Part shown: piece by piece, positions 1 through 7,753 of the stretch
Layout of the letters: the number at the start of each line of letters is the position of its first letter
How positions within the stretch are numbered: the first letter of the stretch is position 1
Origin: Candidatus Acetothermia bacterium
GTDB lineage: Bacteria > Bipolaricaulota > Bipolaricaulia > Bipolaricaulales > Bipolaricaulaceae
Reading direction: 5' to 3'
DNA: 20,331 bases
Assembly: GCA_023255835.1 (NCBI GenBank)
Contig: JAGDVW010000082.1
Span: 1-20,331, forward strand
The notes under the pieces: model-generated
Told to the model about the DNA's origin: nothing
Seen by the model: the letters and a program-made list of their open reading frames with translations, nothing else
Databases searched by the model: none
Program-made: the position numbers and the translations under genes

Positions 1-1307
1 CCCTCGCAAAACTCAGCTTGCCTGCGGAGGGCTTGGCCGGCTTTGGGCTCACCAACCAACGGGAAACGGTGGTAGTCTGGGACGGAAAAACCGGGGAGCC
101 ACTTGCGCCGGCCATCGTCTGGCAAGATCGCCGCACCGCCGCCCGCTGCGAAGAATTGCGCGCAGAGGCAACAGTAGTCGAAGAAATCCGCAAAAGGACC
201 GGCTTACTTCCCGACCCTTACTTTTCCGCCACCAAACTGGAATGGCTTTTCCGCCGCCATCCCGACCTTTTGCGCCGGGCAGAAAAAGGGGAAATCCTGG
301 TGGGAACAGTGGATAGCTGGCTCCTTTTTTCTTTTTCCGGAGTGCACGCCACCGACCCCACCAATGCCTCCCGCACCCTCCTTTATGACATCCGCAATCT
401 GCGCTGGGATGAGGATCTCTGCCGACTTTTCTCCGTCCCCAAAAACGCCCTCCCCGAGGCGAGGCCAAGCCTGAGCATCTTCGCTCGCACCCGAAAAGAG
501 GTTTTTGGGGCGGAGGTCCCAGTGGCCGGGATCATGGGGGACCAGCAGGCCGCGCTTTTCGGCCAAGCCTGCCTTGGGGAGGGGGAGGCCAAGATCACCT
601 GGGGCACCGGGGCTTTCCTCCTGGTGAACACCGGGGAAAAGGTGCCCAAGCCCCCGGTGGGGATCCTGGCCACCGTGGCCTATACCGGGGAAAAGCTCAT
701 ACGTTACGCCCTGGAGGGCTCGATTTTCATCGCCGGGGCGGCGATCCAGTGGCTGCGCGATGGACTTGGCCTCATAAGCCGCGCCGAGGAAAGCGAGGCT
801 TTGGCCCAAAGCCTCCCCCACAACGAGGGCGTTTACTTCGTGCCGGCCCTCGTGGGCCTCGGTGCGCCCCACTGGGACCCCTATGCCCGGGGGCTCATCC
901 TGGGCCTCACCCGCGGCACCACCAGGGCCCATCTCGTCCGCGCGGCTTTAGAAGCCATCGCCTACCAAACCCACGACCTTGTGGAGCTTTTCGAGACCGT
1001 CCTCCCGGGCGGGATTCCTGAACTCCGCGTGGACGGTGGCGCGGCCAAAAACAATTTCCTTTGCCAGTTTCAAGCGGACATTTTGGCCAAACCCGTGGTG
1101 CGGCCGAAGTTTTTGGAGACCACCGCCCTGGGTGCCGCCTTCGCCTGTGGCTGCGCCCTGGGGGTTTGGAGCCTTTCCGACCTACGAAAACTCTGGCAAG
1201 AGGAGCGCCGCTTTTCCCCAACGCTTTCCGAAGAGGAGCGCCGAAAACTCCTTTTCGGGTGGAAGAAGGCGGTGGAGCGGGCGAAGGGCTGGGCCAAGGG
1301 GGTCTAG
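1..1307 (+). CDS. glpK: Glycerol kinase (5' partial)
   Basis: This ATP-dependent cytosolic FGGY-family kinase converts glycerol to sn-glycerol 3-phosphate, the first step of glycerol use. The frame is open from the window edge (first full codon at 3-5). About 434 residues are visible, and some 60-65 N-terminal residues lie outside, judging from the roughly 500-residue family length. Visible family blocks are GLTNQRET, whose Arg-Glu matches the glycerol-binding pair, then IVWQDRRT, GTVDSWL with DPTNASRT, GDQQAALFGQ (the conserved catalytic-region Asp), and the C-terminal GLGAPHWDPYARG and VDGGAAKNNF segments. The TTG at 18 is internal to the conserved domain and is not the real start. The TAG stop at 1305-1307 directly abuts the GTG start of the dehydrogenase gene, so this is the promoter-proximal visible gene of a glycerol operon. 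Confidence 0.97.
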   Translation, partial: LAKLSLPAEGLAGFGLTNQRETVVVWDGKTGEPLAPAIVWQDRRTAARCEELRAEATVVEEIRKRTGLLPDPYFSATKLEWLFRRHPDLLRRAEKGEILVGTVDSWLLFSFSGVHATDPTNASRTLLYDIRNLRWDEDLCRLFSVPKNALPEARPSLSIFARTRKEVFGAEVPVAGIMGDQQAALFGQACLGEGEAKITWGTGAFLLVNTGEKVPKPPVGILATVAYTGEKLIRYALEGSIFIAGAAIQWLRDGLGLISRAEESEALAQSLPHNEGVYFVPALVGLGAPHWDPYARGLILGLTRGTTRAHLVRAALEAIAYQTHDLVELFETVLPGGIPELRVDGGAAKNNFLCQFQADILAKPVVRPKFLETTALGAAFACGCALGVWSLSDLRKLWQEERRFSPTLSEEERRKLLFGWKKAVERAKGWAKGV

Positions 1308-2735
1308 GTGCGGGTGGCGGTGATTGGAGCTGGGGTGGTAGGCGCGCTCATCGCCCGCGAACTTTCCCGCTACGAGGCCGAAGTCCTCCTCTTTGACCGC
1401 GAGCCCGAACCGGGGTTTGGGGTGACCAAGGCCAACTCCGCCATCGTCCACGCCGGCTTCCACGACGAGCCCGGAACCATGCGGGCCCGGTTCTGTGTGG
1501 CCGGAAACGCCCTCTACCCCGAGATTTGTGCGGAGCTTTCCGTGCCCTTCCGGCGGGTGGGGGCCCTCGTTTTAGCCTTCACCCCCGAGGAGGAACGCAC
1601 GCTTTCCGTCCTTTTGGACCAAGGCGAGGCCAACGGGGTCCCTGGACTCATGCTCCTTTCCGGGGCGGAGGCGTTGGCGAGGGAGCCGCGGGTGAACCCG
1701 GAGGTGCGGCGGGCCCTCTGGGCCCCCACGGTGGGGATCACCGAGCCCTGGGCCCTGGCCCAAGCCGCCGCGGAAAACGCCGCACAAAACGGCGCTCAGC
1801 TTCGTCTCGGCGAAGAGGTTTTGGGCATCGTGGTGCGGAGAGGGAAGGTGGAGGCCCTGAGGACCGAAAAAGGGGTTCATCCCGTGTCCGCAGTGGTCAA
1901 CGCCGCCGGGCTTTATGCGGACCGGGTGGCAATGATGGCCGGGGTCCCGTTCCCGCCCATCCGCCCCCGCCGCGGCCAGTACATCCTCCTCGACAAAACC
2001 GCCGAAGGGTTGGTGAGTTCCGTCCTCTTCCCCACGCCGAACCCTCTTTCCAAGGGCATTCTGGTCCTGCCCACCGTGGATGGGGGGATCCTCCTCGGCC
2101 CCACCGCGGAGGACCTGCCTCCGGAAGAAAAAGAAGCTGCGGAGACCACGCGGGAAGGGCTTTTTCAAGTTCTGGCGGGCGCACGGAAACTGGTGCCGGA
2201 GCTGCCCCTCACGGAAACCCTCAAAACCTTTGCCGGACTGCGGCCGGAGCCCGAAGGCGGGGATTTCGTGGTGGGGGAAAGCTCTGTGCGGGGGTTTTAC
2301 CAGGCGGCCGGGATGCGTTCCCCAGGCCTCACCGCCGCCCCGGCGGTCGCTCGGTCCCTTGCCGAGGCCATCGCCACGGATCTCGGTCTTGCCCGTAAAT
2401 CCCGGTTCAACCCCGTTCGCCCACCGATCCCCCGCGTGGAGGAGCTCACGGAAGAGGAGTGGGACCGCCTCATCAAAGAAGATCCGCGCTGGGGAAGGAT
2501 CGTGTGTTTTTGCAACCAGGTGACGGAGGCCCAGGTGGTGGAGGCCATCCGCCGGGGGGCCCGCACCTTGGACGGCGTGAAATTCCGCACCCGCGCGGGC
2601 TTCGGCCGCTGTCAGGGCAGTTTCTGCACGGCGAGGATCCTCGCCATCCTCTCCCGTGAGCTCGGGCGTGGTCCCGAGGAGATCTCCCTGCGGGGCCGCG
2701 GCTCGGAATTGGTTTGGGGAAAGGTGCGGCCATGA
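1308..2735 (+). CDS. glpA: GlpA-like FAD-dependent glycerol-3-phosphate dehydrogenase with C-terminal [2Fe-2S] domain
   Basis: This is a 475-residue DAO-family flavoprotein that probably oxidises glycerol 3-phosphate to dihydroxyacetone phosphate. Residues 1-25 form the FAD Rossmann motif (VIGAGVVGALIAREL, ending in LLFDRE). About residues 30-370 are the DAO fold, with the segment GFYQAAGMRSPGLTAAPA near its end. The C-terminus carries a BFD-like iron-sulfur domain with Cys400, Cys402, Cys435 and Cys440 (CFC, then CQGSFC). GTG at 1308 directly follows the glpK stop, with AAGGGGG five bases upstream. The substrate is inferred from the glpK neighbour and the GlpA-like architecture. The fold alone would also fit an L-2-hydroxyglutarate oxidase-like enzyme. 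The Fe-S domain suggests electrons pass to the downstream flavoprotein or to a redox carrier. Confidence 0.88.
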   Translation: MRVAVIGAGVVGALIARELSRYEAEVLLFDREPEPGFGVTKANSAIVHAGFHDEPGTMRARFCVAGNALYPEICAELSVPFRRVGALVLAFTPEEERTLSVLLDQGEANGVPGLMLLSGAEALAREPRVNPEVRRALWAPTVGITEPWALAQAAAENAAQNGAQLRLGEEVLGIVVRRGKVEALRTEKGVHPVSAVVNAAGLYADRVAMMAGVPFPPIRPRRGQYILLDKTAEGLVSSVLFPTPNPLSKGILVLPTVDGGILLGPTAEDLPPEEKEAAETTREGLFQVLAGARKLVPELPLTETLKTFAGLRPEPEGGDFVVGESSVRGFYQAAGMRSPGLTAAPAVARSLAEAIATDLGLARKSRFNPVRPPIPRVEELTEEEWDRLIKEDPRWGRIVCFCNQVTEAQVVEAIRRGARTLDGVKFRTRAGFGRCQGSFCTARILAILSRELGRGPEEISLRGRGSELVWGKVRP

Positions 2736-3964
2736 GGATCTCCGTGGACGTGGCGGTGGTGGGCGGGGGCGCGGCGGGGATGGCCGCAGCCAAAGCCGCC
2801 GCGGAGGCCGGGGCCAAAACCCTCCTTTTGGAACGCGAGGAGCGCCTGGGAGGCGTTTTGGACCAGTGCATCCATCCCGGGTTCGGCCTCCACCGCTACC
2901 GGGAAGAGCTCACCGGCCCAGAATTTTCTTACCGCCTTTTATCTGAACTCGCGCGGACTTCGGCGGAAGTGCTTTCAGGAACCACGGTCCTCTCCGTCCA
3001 GCCCGGGCCAGAACTCCTTTGCGCAAACCAAAAGGGGCTCCTCCGGGTGCAGGCGAAGGCCCTGGTATGGGCAGGAGGGGCCCGTGAACGCCCTTTCGGC
3101 CCCCTCCTCATCCCGGGAACAAGGCCGGCGGGGATCTTCACCGCCGGACTGGCCCAAAAGCTCGTGAACATCCATGGCCTCCTTCCCGGAAGGCGTGCCC
3201 TCATTTTGGGCTCGGGCGACATCGGCCTCATCATGGCCAGAAGGCTCCACCTGGAAGGGGTAGAAGTGGTGGGGGTTGCCGAAATAAGGCCTTTTCCGGG
3301 CGGGCTCCTGCGCAACGTGGCCCAGTGCTTGGAGGATTTCGGGATCCCCCTTTTCCTCCGCCATACCGTGGCCCAAGTCCACGGAAGAAAGCGTCTTTCG
3401 GGCGTAACCTTGGTAGAAGTGGACGAGCGCGGCCAGCTCCTGCCCGGGACGGAAAAGTTTTTCTCCGTGGATACCCTCGTCCTCTCCGTGGGGCTCATCC
3501 CCGAGCTCCGCCCGGTGGAGCACTTTTTGGTTTGGGACCATTCCCGCCGGTGGCCTTGGGTCAACAGCTTTTGGCAAACAGCGGCGCCTTGGCTGTTTTT
3601 GGCGGGGAATTCCCTCACCGTGTTCGACCTCGTGGACACCGTGGCCCGGGTGGGCGAGGAAGCCGGCCGGAACGCCGCCCGCTACGCGCTTGGGGATCTG
3701 CCCCCGGTTTCCACTCTTCCCCTCCGCGGGGGGGAGAACGTGGCGGTACTTGTCCCCCAGGCGTGCATACCCGGGGAACCGGTGAGCCTCTTTTTACGCG
3801 TTCCGAAGCCTATGGATCAAGCCGTGATCCGCGTTGGCGGGGTCTACGAGAAGAATCACAAATACCTCCGCCCCGCTGAAATGGTGGAAATAAAGCTCCC
3901 GGCCGAGGCCACCACGGCTTTGGCGGGTAAAAACGAAGCATTGGTGGAGGTTTGTCCCCAATGA
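2732..3964 (+). CDS. GlpB-like FAD/NAD(P)-dependent oxidoreductase
   Basis: This is a 410-residue pyridine-nucleotide-disulfide-oxidoreductase-type flavoprotein. The N-terminus has the FAD-binding VVGGGAAGMAAAKAA motif followed by LLLEREERLGGVLDQC. A second Rossmann motif, ALILGSGDIGLIMAR, lies near residues 155-170 and should bind NAD(P). I chose ATG at 2732 because it overlaps the previous stop as ATGA and has GGGAAAGG upstream. An in-frame TTG at 2714 is possible but unlikely. Such proteins accompany GlpA-like dehydrogenases and DUF1667 proteins in glycerol operons of Thermotoga and many Firmicutes, and probably act as an electron-transfer subunit. Hydrogen-cyanide synthase and opine oxidase subunits have related folds, so the substrate assignment rests on context. 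The gene ends with another ATGA overlap into the next gene. Confidence 0.85.
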   Translation: MRISVDVAVVGGGAAGMAAAKAAAEAGAKTLLLEREERLGGVLDQCIHPGFGLHRYREELTGPEFSYRLLSELARTSAEVLSGTTVLSVQPGPELLCANQKGLLRVQAKALVWAGGARERPFGPLLIPGTRPAGIFTAGLAQKLVNIHGLLPGRRALILGSGDIGLIMARRLHLEGVEVVGVAEIRPFPGGLLRNVAQCLEDFGIPLFLRHTVAQVHGRKRLSGVTLVEVDERGQLLPGTEKFFSVDTLVLSVGLIPELRPVEHFLVWDHSRRWPWVNSFWQTAAPWLFLAGNSLTVFDLVDTVARVGEEAGRNAARYALGDLPPVSTLPLRGGENVAVLVPQACIPGEPVSLFLRVPKPMDQAVIRVGGVYEKNHKYLRPAEMVEIKLPAEATTALAGKNEALVEVCPQ

Positions 3965-4398
3965 TCCGGGAATTCCCCTGCGTTTCCTGTCCCTTGGGGT
4001 GTCTTCTTCGCGTGGAGCTCGGGGAGGGGGTGATTCGGATAGAGGGACATCGTTGTCCGCGGGGGGAGGCCTATGCCCGGGAGGAGGTCACTGATCCCAA
4101 GAGGGTTTTGGCCACAAGCGTGAAAGTTTTGGGTGGGGACTATCCTCTGGTTTCCGTGCGCACGGATCGGCCCATCCCCAAACGCCTCATCCCCCAGGCC
4201 ATGGCCGTGATCCGAAAGCTCGCGGTGGACGCACCGGTAAGCATTGGACAGGAGATCCTTTCCGATCTTTTGGGGACGGGAGCCCGACTGATCGCCACCC
4301 GCTCCGTGCGGAAGGCCAGCGCCTCAGATGAAGGAGATCCCAGCCTGGGAGGGCAGGGCCAGCCCCCGGTAGAGAAAGGTGATCTGCCGGAAAGCTAA
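3961..4398 (+). CDS. DUF1667-family four-cysteine protein of the glycerol operon
   Basis: This 145-residue protein carries Cys7, Cys10, Cys14 and Cys32 in the pattern CxxCxxxC...CPRG. The pattern resembles the [4Fe-4S] segment at the N-terminus of molybdopterin oxidoreductases, so iron-sulfur binding is a reasonable inference. The family commonly follows GlpA/GlpB-like oxidoreductases and is presumed to be a small redox partner or subunit, but its biochemistry is not established. ATG at 3961 overlaps the upstream stop (ATGA), with GGAGG at 3946-3950. Family members usually end near the TGARLIATRSV region (about residue 120). The extra, poorly conserved-looking tail is read antisense through the end of the convergent pncA gene, giving a 75-base overlap. 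Confidence 0.85.
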   Translation: MIREFPCVSCPLGCLLRVELGEGVIRIEGHRCPRGEAYAREEVTDPKRVLATSVKVLGGDYPLVSVRTDRPIPKRLIPQAMAVIRKLAVDAPVSIGQEILSDLLGTGARLIATRSVRKASASDEGDPSLGGQGQPPVEKGDLPES

Positions 4399-4914
4399 GA
4401 GGAGATCGAATTCGTTTAGGGCGCTCACCCCGTCTTTGGGGACCACCACTTTCAGCCCCCGCAGGGCCGCCGAACCCGCCGCATGCAACACACAAATATT
4501 CGCCACCGTCCCCACGATGACGAGCGTCTCCACCCCTTTATCTTGCAAGATTTTTTCTAGCTCGGTGCGGAAGAAAGGGTCGTAGGAAGTCTTTTTCACG
4601 ACGATTTCCTGGGGTCGCGGGCAGAGCTCCGGGATTATCTCCGCTCCCCAGGTCCCGGCCACGCAGTGCGGAGGCCAAATTTTAAATTCCGGGTCATCGG
4701 GCGCATGCCAATCTTGGGTGAAGATAATTGGCACTTCGGCCTTCCGCGTTCGCTCAAGGAGGGCACGTATAGGCTCCACCGTGGCCGCGGAGGCCGGGAC
4801 CCGCAGGGCCCCCCGCTCATGGACGAAATCGTTCTGCATATCCACCACGAGGAGCGCCGTGCGGGCCGCGGAAAGCGCAGCCCTCTCCGTCCAGGGGATC
4901 TCAGGGATCTCCAC
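4324..4914 (-). CDS. pncA: Nicotinamidase (isochorismatase-like cysteine hydrolase)
   Basis: This cytosolic enzyme hydrolyses nicotinamide to nicotinate and ammonia in NAD salvage. Numbered from the upstream GTG at 4920, the catalytic triad is Asp27 (VVDMQNDF), Lys110 (VVKKTSYDPF) and Cys143 (GTVANICVLHAA). The metal ligands Asp70, His72 and His85 are present (TQDWH and WPPHCVAGTWG). GTG at 4914 is preferred because an AGGGAGG Shine-Dalgarno lies five bases upstream. The alternative GTG at 4918-4920 overlaps the pncB stop (GTGA) but touches the same Shine-Dalgarno. It is the second gene of a pncB-pncA operon, so it would supply nicotinate to the PncB enzyme encoded upstream. Its 3' end overlaps the DUF1667 gene by 75 bases. 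Confidence 0.93.
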   Translation of the reverse strand: MEIPEIPWTERAALSAARTALLVVDMQNDFVHERGALRVPASAATVEPIRALLERTRKAEVPIIFTQDWHAPDDPEFKIWPPHCVAGTWGAEIIPELCPRPQEIVVKKTSYDPFFRTELEKILQDKGVETLVIVGTVANICVLHAAGSAALRGLKVVVPKDGVSALNEFDLLLAFRQITFLYRGLALPSQAGISFI

Positions 4915-4916
4915 GT

Positions 4917-6224
4917 TCACCTCCCTGTGTCAACGAGGGAGCGAAGGCCCGGGGAATAGGCCACGGGATAGGAGGGGTTTTCCTCCGGGGAGAGGTCCCG
5001 AAGCCCTGGGGGGAGGCGGAAGAGCGTTTGTCGGACCTCCTCCCGCCGGGCGGCGAGGTCCAGGGGCGGGATGAGCCTCTCTCCCTGGGCCATGACCCGC
5101 CGCAGAAGAGGTCTTCCCTCCCCTCCCTCTTCATCCAGGGCCACGAGGTCCCGAAAACCCTCCTCCCGCCAAACTTGACATTTCCCGGGAATGGAGATCT
5201 TCCCGGGGCTGGTTTTCATCCGCGGGCCTTTTTCGTCCTCCACGAGCTTGTAGACCCCGCCCAGGGCGGGGAGGTCCCAGGAGACCCCGAGCCTAGTTCC
5301 CACCCCATAGCCCCAGGCAATGCCCCCACGCCTCCGGAACTCCTGAATTCGGTACTCATCGAGGTCTCCCGAGACGAAGATTTTGATCTCCGGAAAGCCT
5401 GCATCATCCAAAATTCTTCGCACTTCCTGGGAGAGCGAAACGAGATCGCCGGAGTCCAGGCGAACGGCGGCGATTTTCTTCCCCTTGGCCGCGAGCTCCC
5501 CCGCCACCTTCGCGGCGTTTCGCGCGCCCTGAATGGGATCGTAGGTATCGATGAGGAGGACGGGGTTGGGGTGGTCCTCGGCGAAGGCCCGGAACGCGGA
5601 AAGCTCGTCGGGGAAGCTCATGACGTAGGAGTGGGCCATGGTTCCCACCACCGGGATCCCGTAGAGCTTTCCCGCCAGGGTATTGGAGGTGCCGTGGAAG
5701 CCGGCGAGGAAGCTGGCGCGGGCGGCGTGGAGGGCGGCCTCCCTCCCGTGGTCGCGCCGGGGGCTGAAGTCCACCACCACCGCCTCCGGCCCGGCCGCCA
5801 AAAGGATCCGCGCCGCCTTCGTGGCCACCAGGGTCTCGTAGTTGAGGAGGTTCAGGACCAAGGTCTCCACGAGCTGGGCCTCGATGCGGGGGGCGGTGAG
5901 GAGGAGCAGGGGTTCGCCAGGGAAACAGATCTCCCCCTCCTCCATGGCCCAGACCTCCCCGCTGAACCGGAACTTCTCGAGATGGTCCAAGAAATCCCGG
6001 GAAAAGAGGCCGAGGGAAGCGAGGAAGCACAGGTCCTCCTCGGTGAAGCGGAGGTTTTGGAGGGCCTCAAGGAGGGGGTCGAGGCCGGCGAACAGGAGAA
6101 AACGCCGATTGGGCACGGGGGCGCGCACGAAGTAGGCGAAGGTGGCGGGGTTATCCAGGCCCCGCCGGAAGTAGGAGTGGGCCATGGTGAGCTCGTACAG
6201 GTCGGTGAAGAGCCCGCTGGTCAT
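4917..6224 (-). CDS. pncB: Nicotinate phosphoribosyltransferase
   Basis: This 435-residue enzyme makes nicotinate mononucleotide from nicotinate and PRPP, with ATP hydrolysis, in the Preiss-Handler salvage route. Family signatures are the N-terminal DLYELTMAHSYFRRG, then DFSPRRDHGREAA, FHGTSNTLAGKLYGIP, GTMAHSYVMSFPDE with the conserved phosphorylatable-type His198, DTYDPIQGARNAA and VRLDSGDL. ATG at 6222-6224 is the start. A TAGGAT -10-like box sits six bases upstream, with AGGA as the only weak Shine-Dalgarno. It is transcribed divergently from hsp20 and leads the pncB-pncA operon, whose genes overlap by a few bases. Confidence 0.95.
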   Translation of the reverse strand: MTSGLFTDLYELTMAHSYFRRGLDNPATFAYFVRAPVPNRRFLLFAGLDPLLEALQNLRFTEEDLCFLASLGLFSRDFLDHLEKFRFSGEVWAMEEGEICFPGEPLLLLTAPRIEAQLVETLVLNLLNYETLVATKAARILLAAGPEAVVVDFSPRRDHGREAALHAARASFLAGFHGTSNTLAGKLYGIPVVGTMAHSYVMSFPDELSAFRAFAEDHPNPVLLIDTYDPIQGARNAAKVAGELAAKGKKIAAVRLDSGDLVSLSQEVRRILDDAGFPEIKIFVSGDLDEYRIQEFRRRGGIAWGYGVGTRLGVSWDLPALGGVYKLVEDEKGPRMKTSPGKISIPGKCQVWREEGFRDLVALDEEGGEGRPLLRRVMAQGERLIPPLDLAARREEVRQTLFRLPPGLRDLSPEENPSYPVAYSPGLRSLVDTGR

Positions 6225-6230
6225 CGATTC

Positions 6231-6236
6231 ATCCTA
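6231..6236 (-). promoter_or_regulatory. Putative -10 box for pncB
   Basis: TAGGAT on the minus strand lies six bases before the pncB ATG. A transcript initiated about seven bases downstream would begin at or next to the start codon. No clear -35 element is seen. It belongs to a recurring pattern of leaderless-type promoters in this window. Confidence 0.4.
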
Positions 6237-6268
6237 TCCGGAAAGGCCGGGGAGGGGAAGCCCGGCCC

Positions 6269-6296
6269 TTGACCCCGCCTCCCCATCCCATATAAT
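6269..6296 (+). promoter_or_regulatory. Sigma70-type promoter of hsp20
   Basis: The -35 box TTGACC (6269-6274) matches five of six consensus bases. The -10 box TATAAT (6291-6296) is perfect, and the spacer is 16 bases. It is the best-formed promoter in the window. The predicted transcription start, near 6303, lies inside the CIRCE operator, which is the right geometry for repression by HrcA. Confidence 0.85.
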
Positions 6297-6322
6297 TAGC
6301 ACTCGAAGCAAAAGACTGCTAA
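6296..6322 (+). promoter_or_regulatory. CIRCE operator (HrcA binding site)
   Basis: TTAGCACTC (6296-6304), a 9-base spacer and GACTGCTAA (6314-6322) match the CIRCE consensus TTAGCACTC-N9-GAGTGCTAA with one mismatch, in the third base of the right arm. It starts at the last base of the -10 box and covers the likely transcription start. HrcA bound here should block transcription until heat shock titrates the GroEL needed for HrcA activity. The hrcA gene itself is not in the window. Confidence 0.9.
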
Positions 6323-6338
6323 AAAGGAGGTGATGGGT

Positions 6339-6803
6339 ATGGCAAGGCTCCCGGCAATTTGGCGTGATCCCTTCTCCATCACCGCCCGGATGAGCCGCCT
6401 CATCGACGAGCTCTTCCGGGACTTCATCGATCTTTCGGACTTCGCCGACCTCGACCTCGACGTCTTCCCCGGCTTCGGCCACACCGACATCTACCTCAAG
6501 GACAAGACCCTCGTGATCGAGACGGAGCTCCCCGGTGCCCGCAAGGAGGACATCCAGGTCCGGGTGGAGGACAACCGCCTGGTCATCACCGGTGAGGTCA
6601 AGCGCTACGAGGAGATTCGCGACGAGAACTACATCCGCATGGGTCGTCGCTACGGCGCCTTCCGCCGGGTCTTCCCCTTGCCCGAGGAGGTCGAGGACAA
6701 GAAGGCCATCCGGGCCAAGTTCGAGAACGGTGTCCTCCGGGTGGAGATCCCCTTGAAGCGGGTGCCGGAGACGGAGGGCGTCTTTGAGGTGAAGATCGAA
6801 TAG
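6339..6803 (+). CDS. Small heat-shock protein, Hsp20/alpha-crystallin family
   Basis: This 154-residue holdase chaperone keeps unfolding proteins soluble in the cytosol for refolding by ATP-dependent chaperones. Residues 1-45 are a variable N-terminal arm. Residues about 46-145 form the alpha-crystallin domain, with the ELPGARKEDI start and the signature AKFENGVLRVEIPL near its end. A short tail, VFEVKIE, carries alternating hydrophobics like the IxI/V oligomerisation motif. ATG at 6339 is chosen because AAAGGAGGTGAT, nearly a full anti-Shine-Dalgarno match, ends at the right spacing. The in-frame GTG at 6330 and ATG at 6333 lie within that site. The gene is monocistronic, between its own CIRCE-controlled promoter and an intrinsic terminator, so heat-shock induction is expected. 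Confidence 0.96.
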   Translation: MARLPAIWRDPFSITARMSRLIDELFRDFIDLSDFADLDLDVFPGFGHTDIYLKDKTLVIETELPGARKEDIQVRVEDNRLVITGEVKRYEEIRDENYIRMGRRYGAFRRVFPLPEEVEDKKAIRAKFENGVLRVEIPLKRVPETEGVFEVKIE

Positions 6804-6816
6804 GCTCATCCGGGCC

Positions 6817-6846
6817 AGCGGGGGAGGGCCCCCTCCCCCGCTTTTT
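6817..6846 (+). terminator. Intrinsic terminator after hsp20
   Basis: A perfect 12-base inverted repeat, AGCGGGGGAGGG (6817-6828) with CCCTCCCCCGCT (6831-6842), is followed by T's to 6846. The innermost pairs must open to form a loop. It lies 13 bases after the hsp20 stop and separates the heat-shock unit from the protease-unfoldase operon. Confidence 0.9.
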
Positions 6847-6862
6847 CCGATCCAGTGGGCGT

Positions 6863-6871
6863 TGCTAAAAT
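6863..6871 (+). promoter_or_regulatory. Putative extended -10 promoter of the protease-unfoldase operon
   Basis: TGCTAAAAT matches the extended -10 pattern TGnTATAAT with one mismatch. It lies 24 bases before the protease ATG, with an AAGGAGG Shine-Dalgarno between. No good -35 box is visible, because the expected site falls in the hsp20 terminator T-tract. No second CIRCE is present, so this operon appears to be controlled separately from hsp20. Confidence 0.45.
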
Positions 6872-6895
6872 GGAAGGGGTCAAGGAGGAATGGAG

Positions 6896-7753
6896 ATGAT
6901 TGGCGATATTGTAAGCCTTTTGTTTTTCCTGCTTTTGCTCCAGGCCCTGGTGCCTTTTATGCAGCGCCGGATGCTGGAGTTCCGGCGGAAAGCGGCCATC
7001 CGGGCCCTGGAGCTGAAACGGAAAAGCCGGGTCATCACCATGATCCACCGCCAGGAATCCGTGAGCTTTTTGGGCTTTACCCTCGCTCGCTACATCGACA
7101 TCGAGGATTCCGAGCAGGTCCTCCGCGCCATCCGCATGACCCCTCCGGACATGCCCATCGATCTCGTCCTCCATACGCCCGGGGGCCTTGTGCTCGCAGC
7201 CGAACAGATCGCCTGCGCCCTCAAACGCCACAAAGGCAAGGTCACCGTGTTTATTCCCCACTACGCCATGAGCGGCGGGACCCTCATCGCCCTCGCCGCC
7301 GACGAGATCGTGATGGACCCCAATGCCGTGCTCGGCCCGGTGGACCCGCAGCTCGCCACAGGCCAAGGCTATATCCCCGCGGCCTCCGTCCTCAAAGCCC
7401 TGGAGCAGCCCAACCCCAACCGCGAAGATCAGACCCTGATCCTTGGGGACATCGCCCGCAAAGCCATCCAGCAGGTCTACGAGACGGTGTACGCCCTTTT
7501 GCGCGACAAACTCCCCGAGGAGAGGGCCCAGGAGGTGGCGCGGCTCCTCTCCGAGGGCCGCTGGACCCACGATTATCCCATCACCGTGGAGGAGCTTAGG
7601 GCCATGGGGCTTCCCGTGAGCGAGGAGATGCCCAGGGAAGTGTACGAGCTCATGGAGCTTTATCCTCAGGCGCCCCAGCGCCGGCCCGGGGTGGAGTTCA
7701 TCCCCGTGCCCTATGCGCCGGGCCAGCCCTCCCGCGGAGGCGAGAGCAAATGA
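6896..7753 (+). CDS. Membrane-anchored Clp-fold serine protease (SDH/SppA-like)
   Basis: This 285-residue protein has one N-terminal membrane helix (about residues 4-22, GDIVSLLFFLLLLQALVPF), a basic linker, and a Clp/crotonase-fold protease domain of the serine dehydrogenase proteinase type (about 45-230). HTPGG at 93-97 resembles the oxyanion strand, and AMSGGT supplies the likely nucleophile Ser126. The ClpP-type catalytic His is absent. Lys167 lies 41 residues after the serine, the same spacing as the Ser-Lys dyad of the archaeal PH1510 protease, so I infer a Ser/Lys mechanism. ATG at 6896 has AAGGAGG seven bases upstream. The ATG at 6890 is too close to that site. The stop overlaps the start of the Clp unfoldase gene (ATGA), so coupled expression is likely. 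Confidence 0.85.
   Translation: MIGDIVSLLFFLLLLQALVPFMQRRMLEFRRKAAIRALELKRKSRVITMIHRQESVSFLGFTLARYIDIEDSEQVLRAIRMTPPDMPIDLVLHTPGGLVLAAEQIACALKRHKGKVTVFIPHYAMSGGTLIALAADEIVMDPNAVLGPVDPQLATGQGYIPAASVLKALEQPNPNREDQTLILGDIARKAIQQVYETVYALLRDKLPEERAQEVARLLSEGRWTHDYPITVEELRAMGLPVSEEMPREVYELMELYPQAPQRRPGVEFIPVPYAPGQPSRGGESK

Noticed and set aside
5028..6272. 414-codon open frame antisense to pncB
   Set aside because: It is a Gly/Glu/Val-rich shadow of a gene with clear catalytic motifs on the other strand, with no ribosome site or family resemblance.
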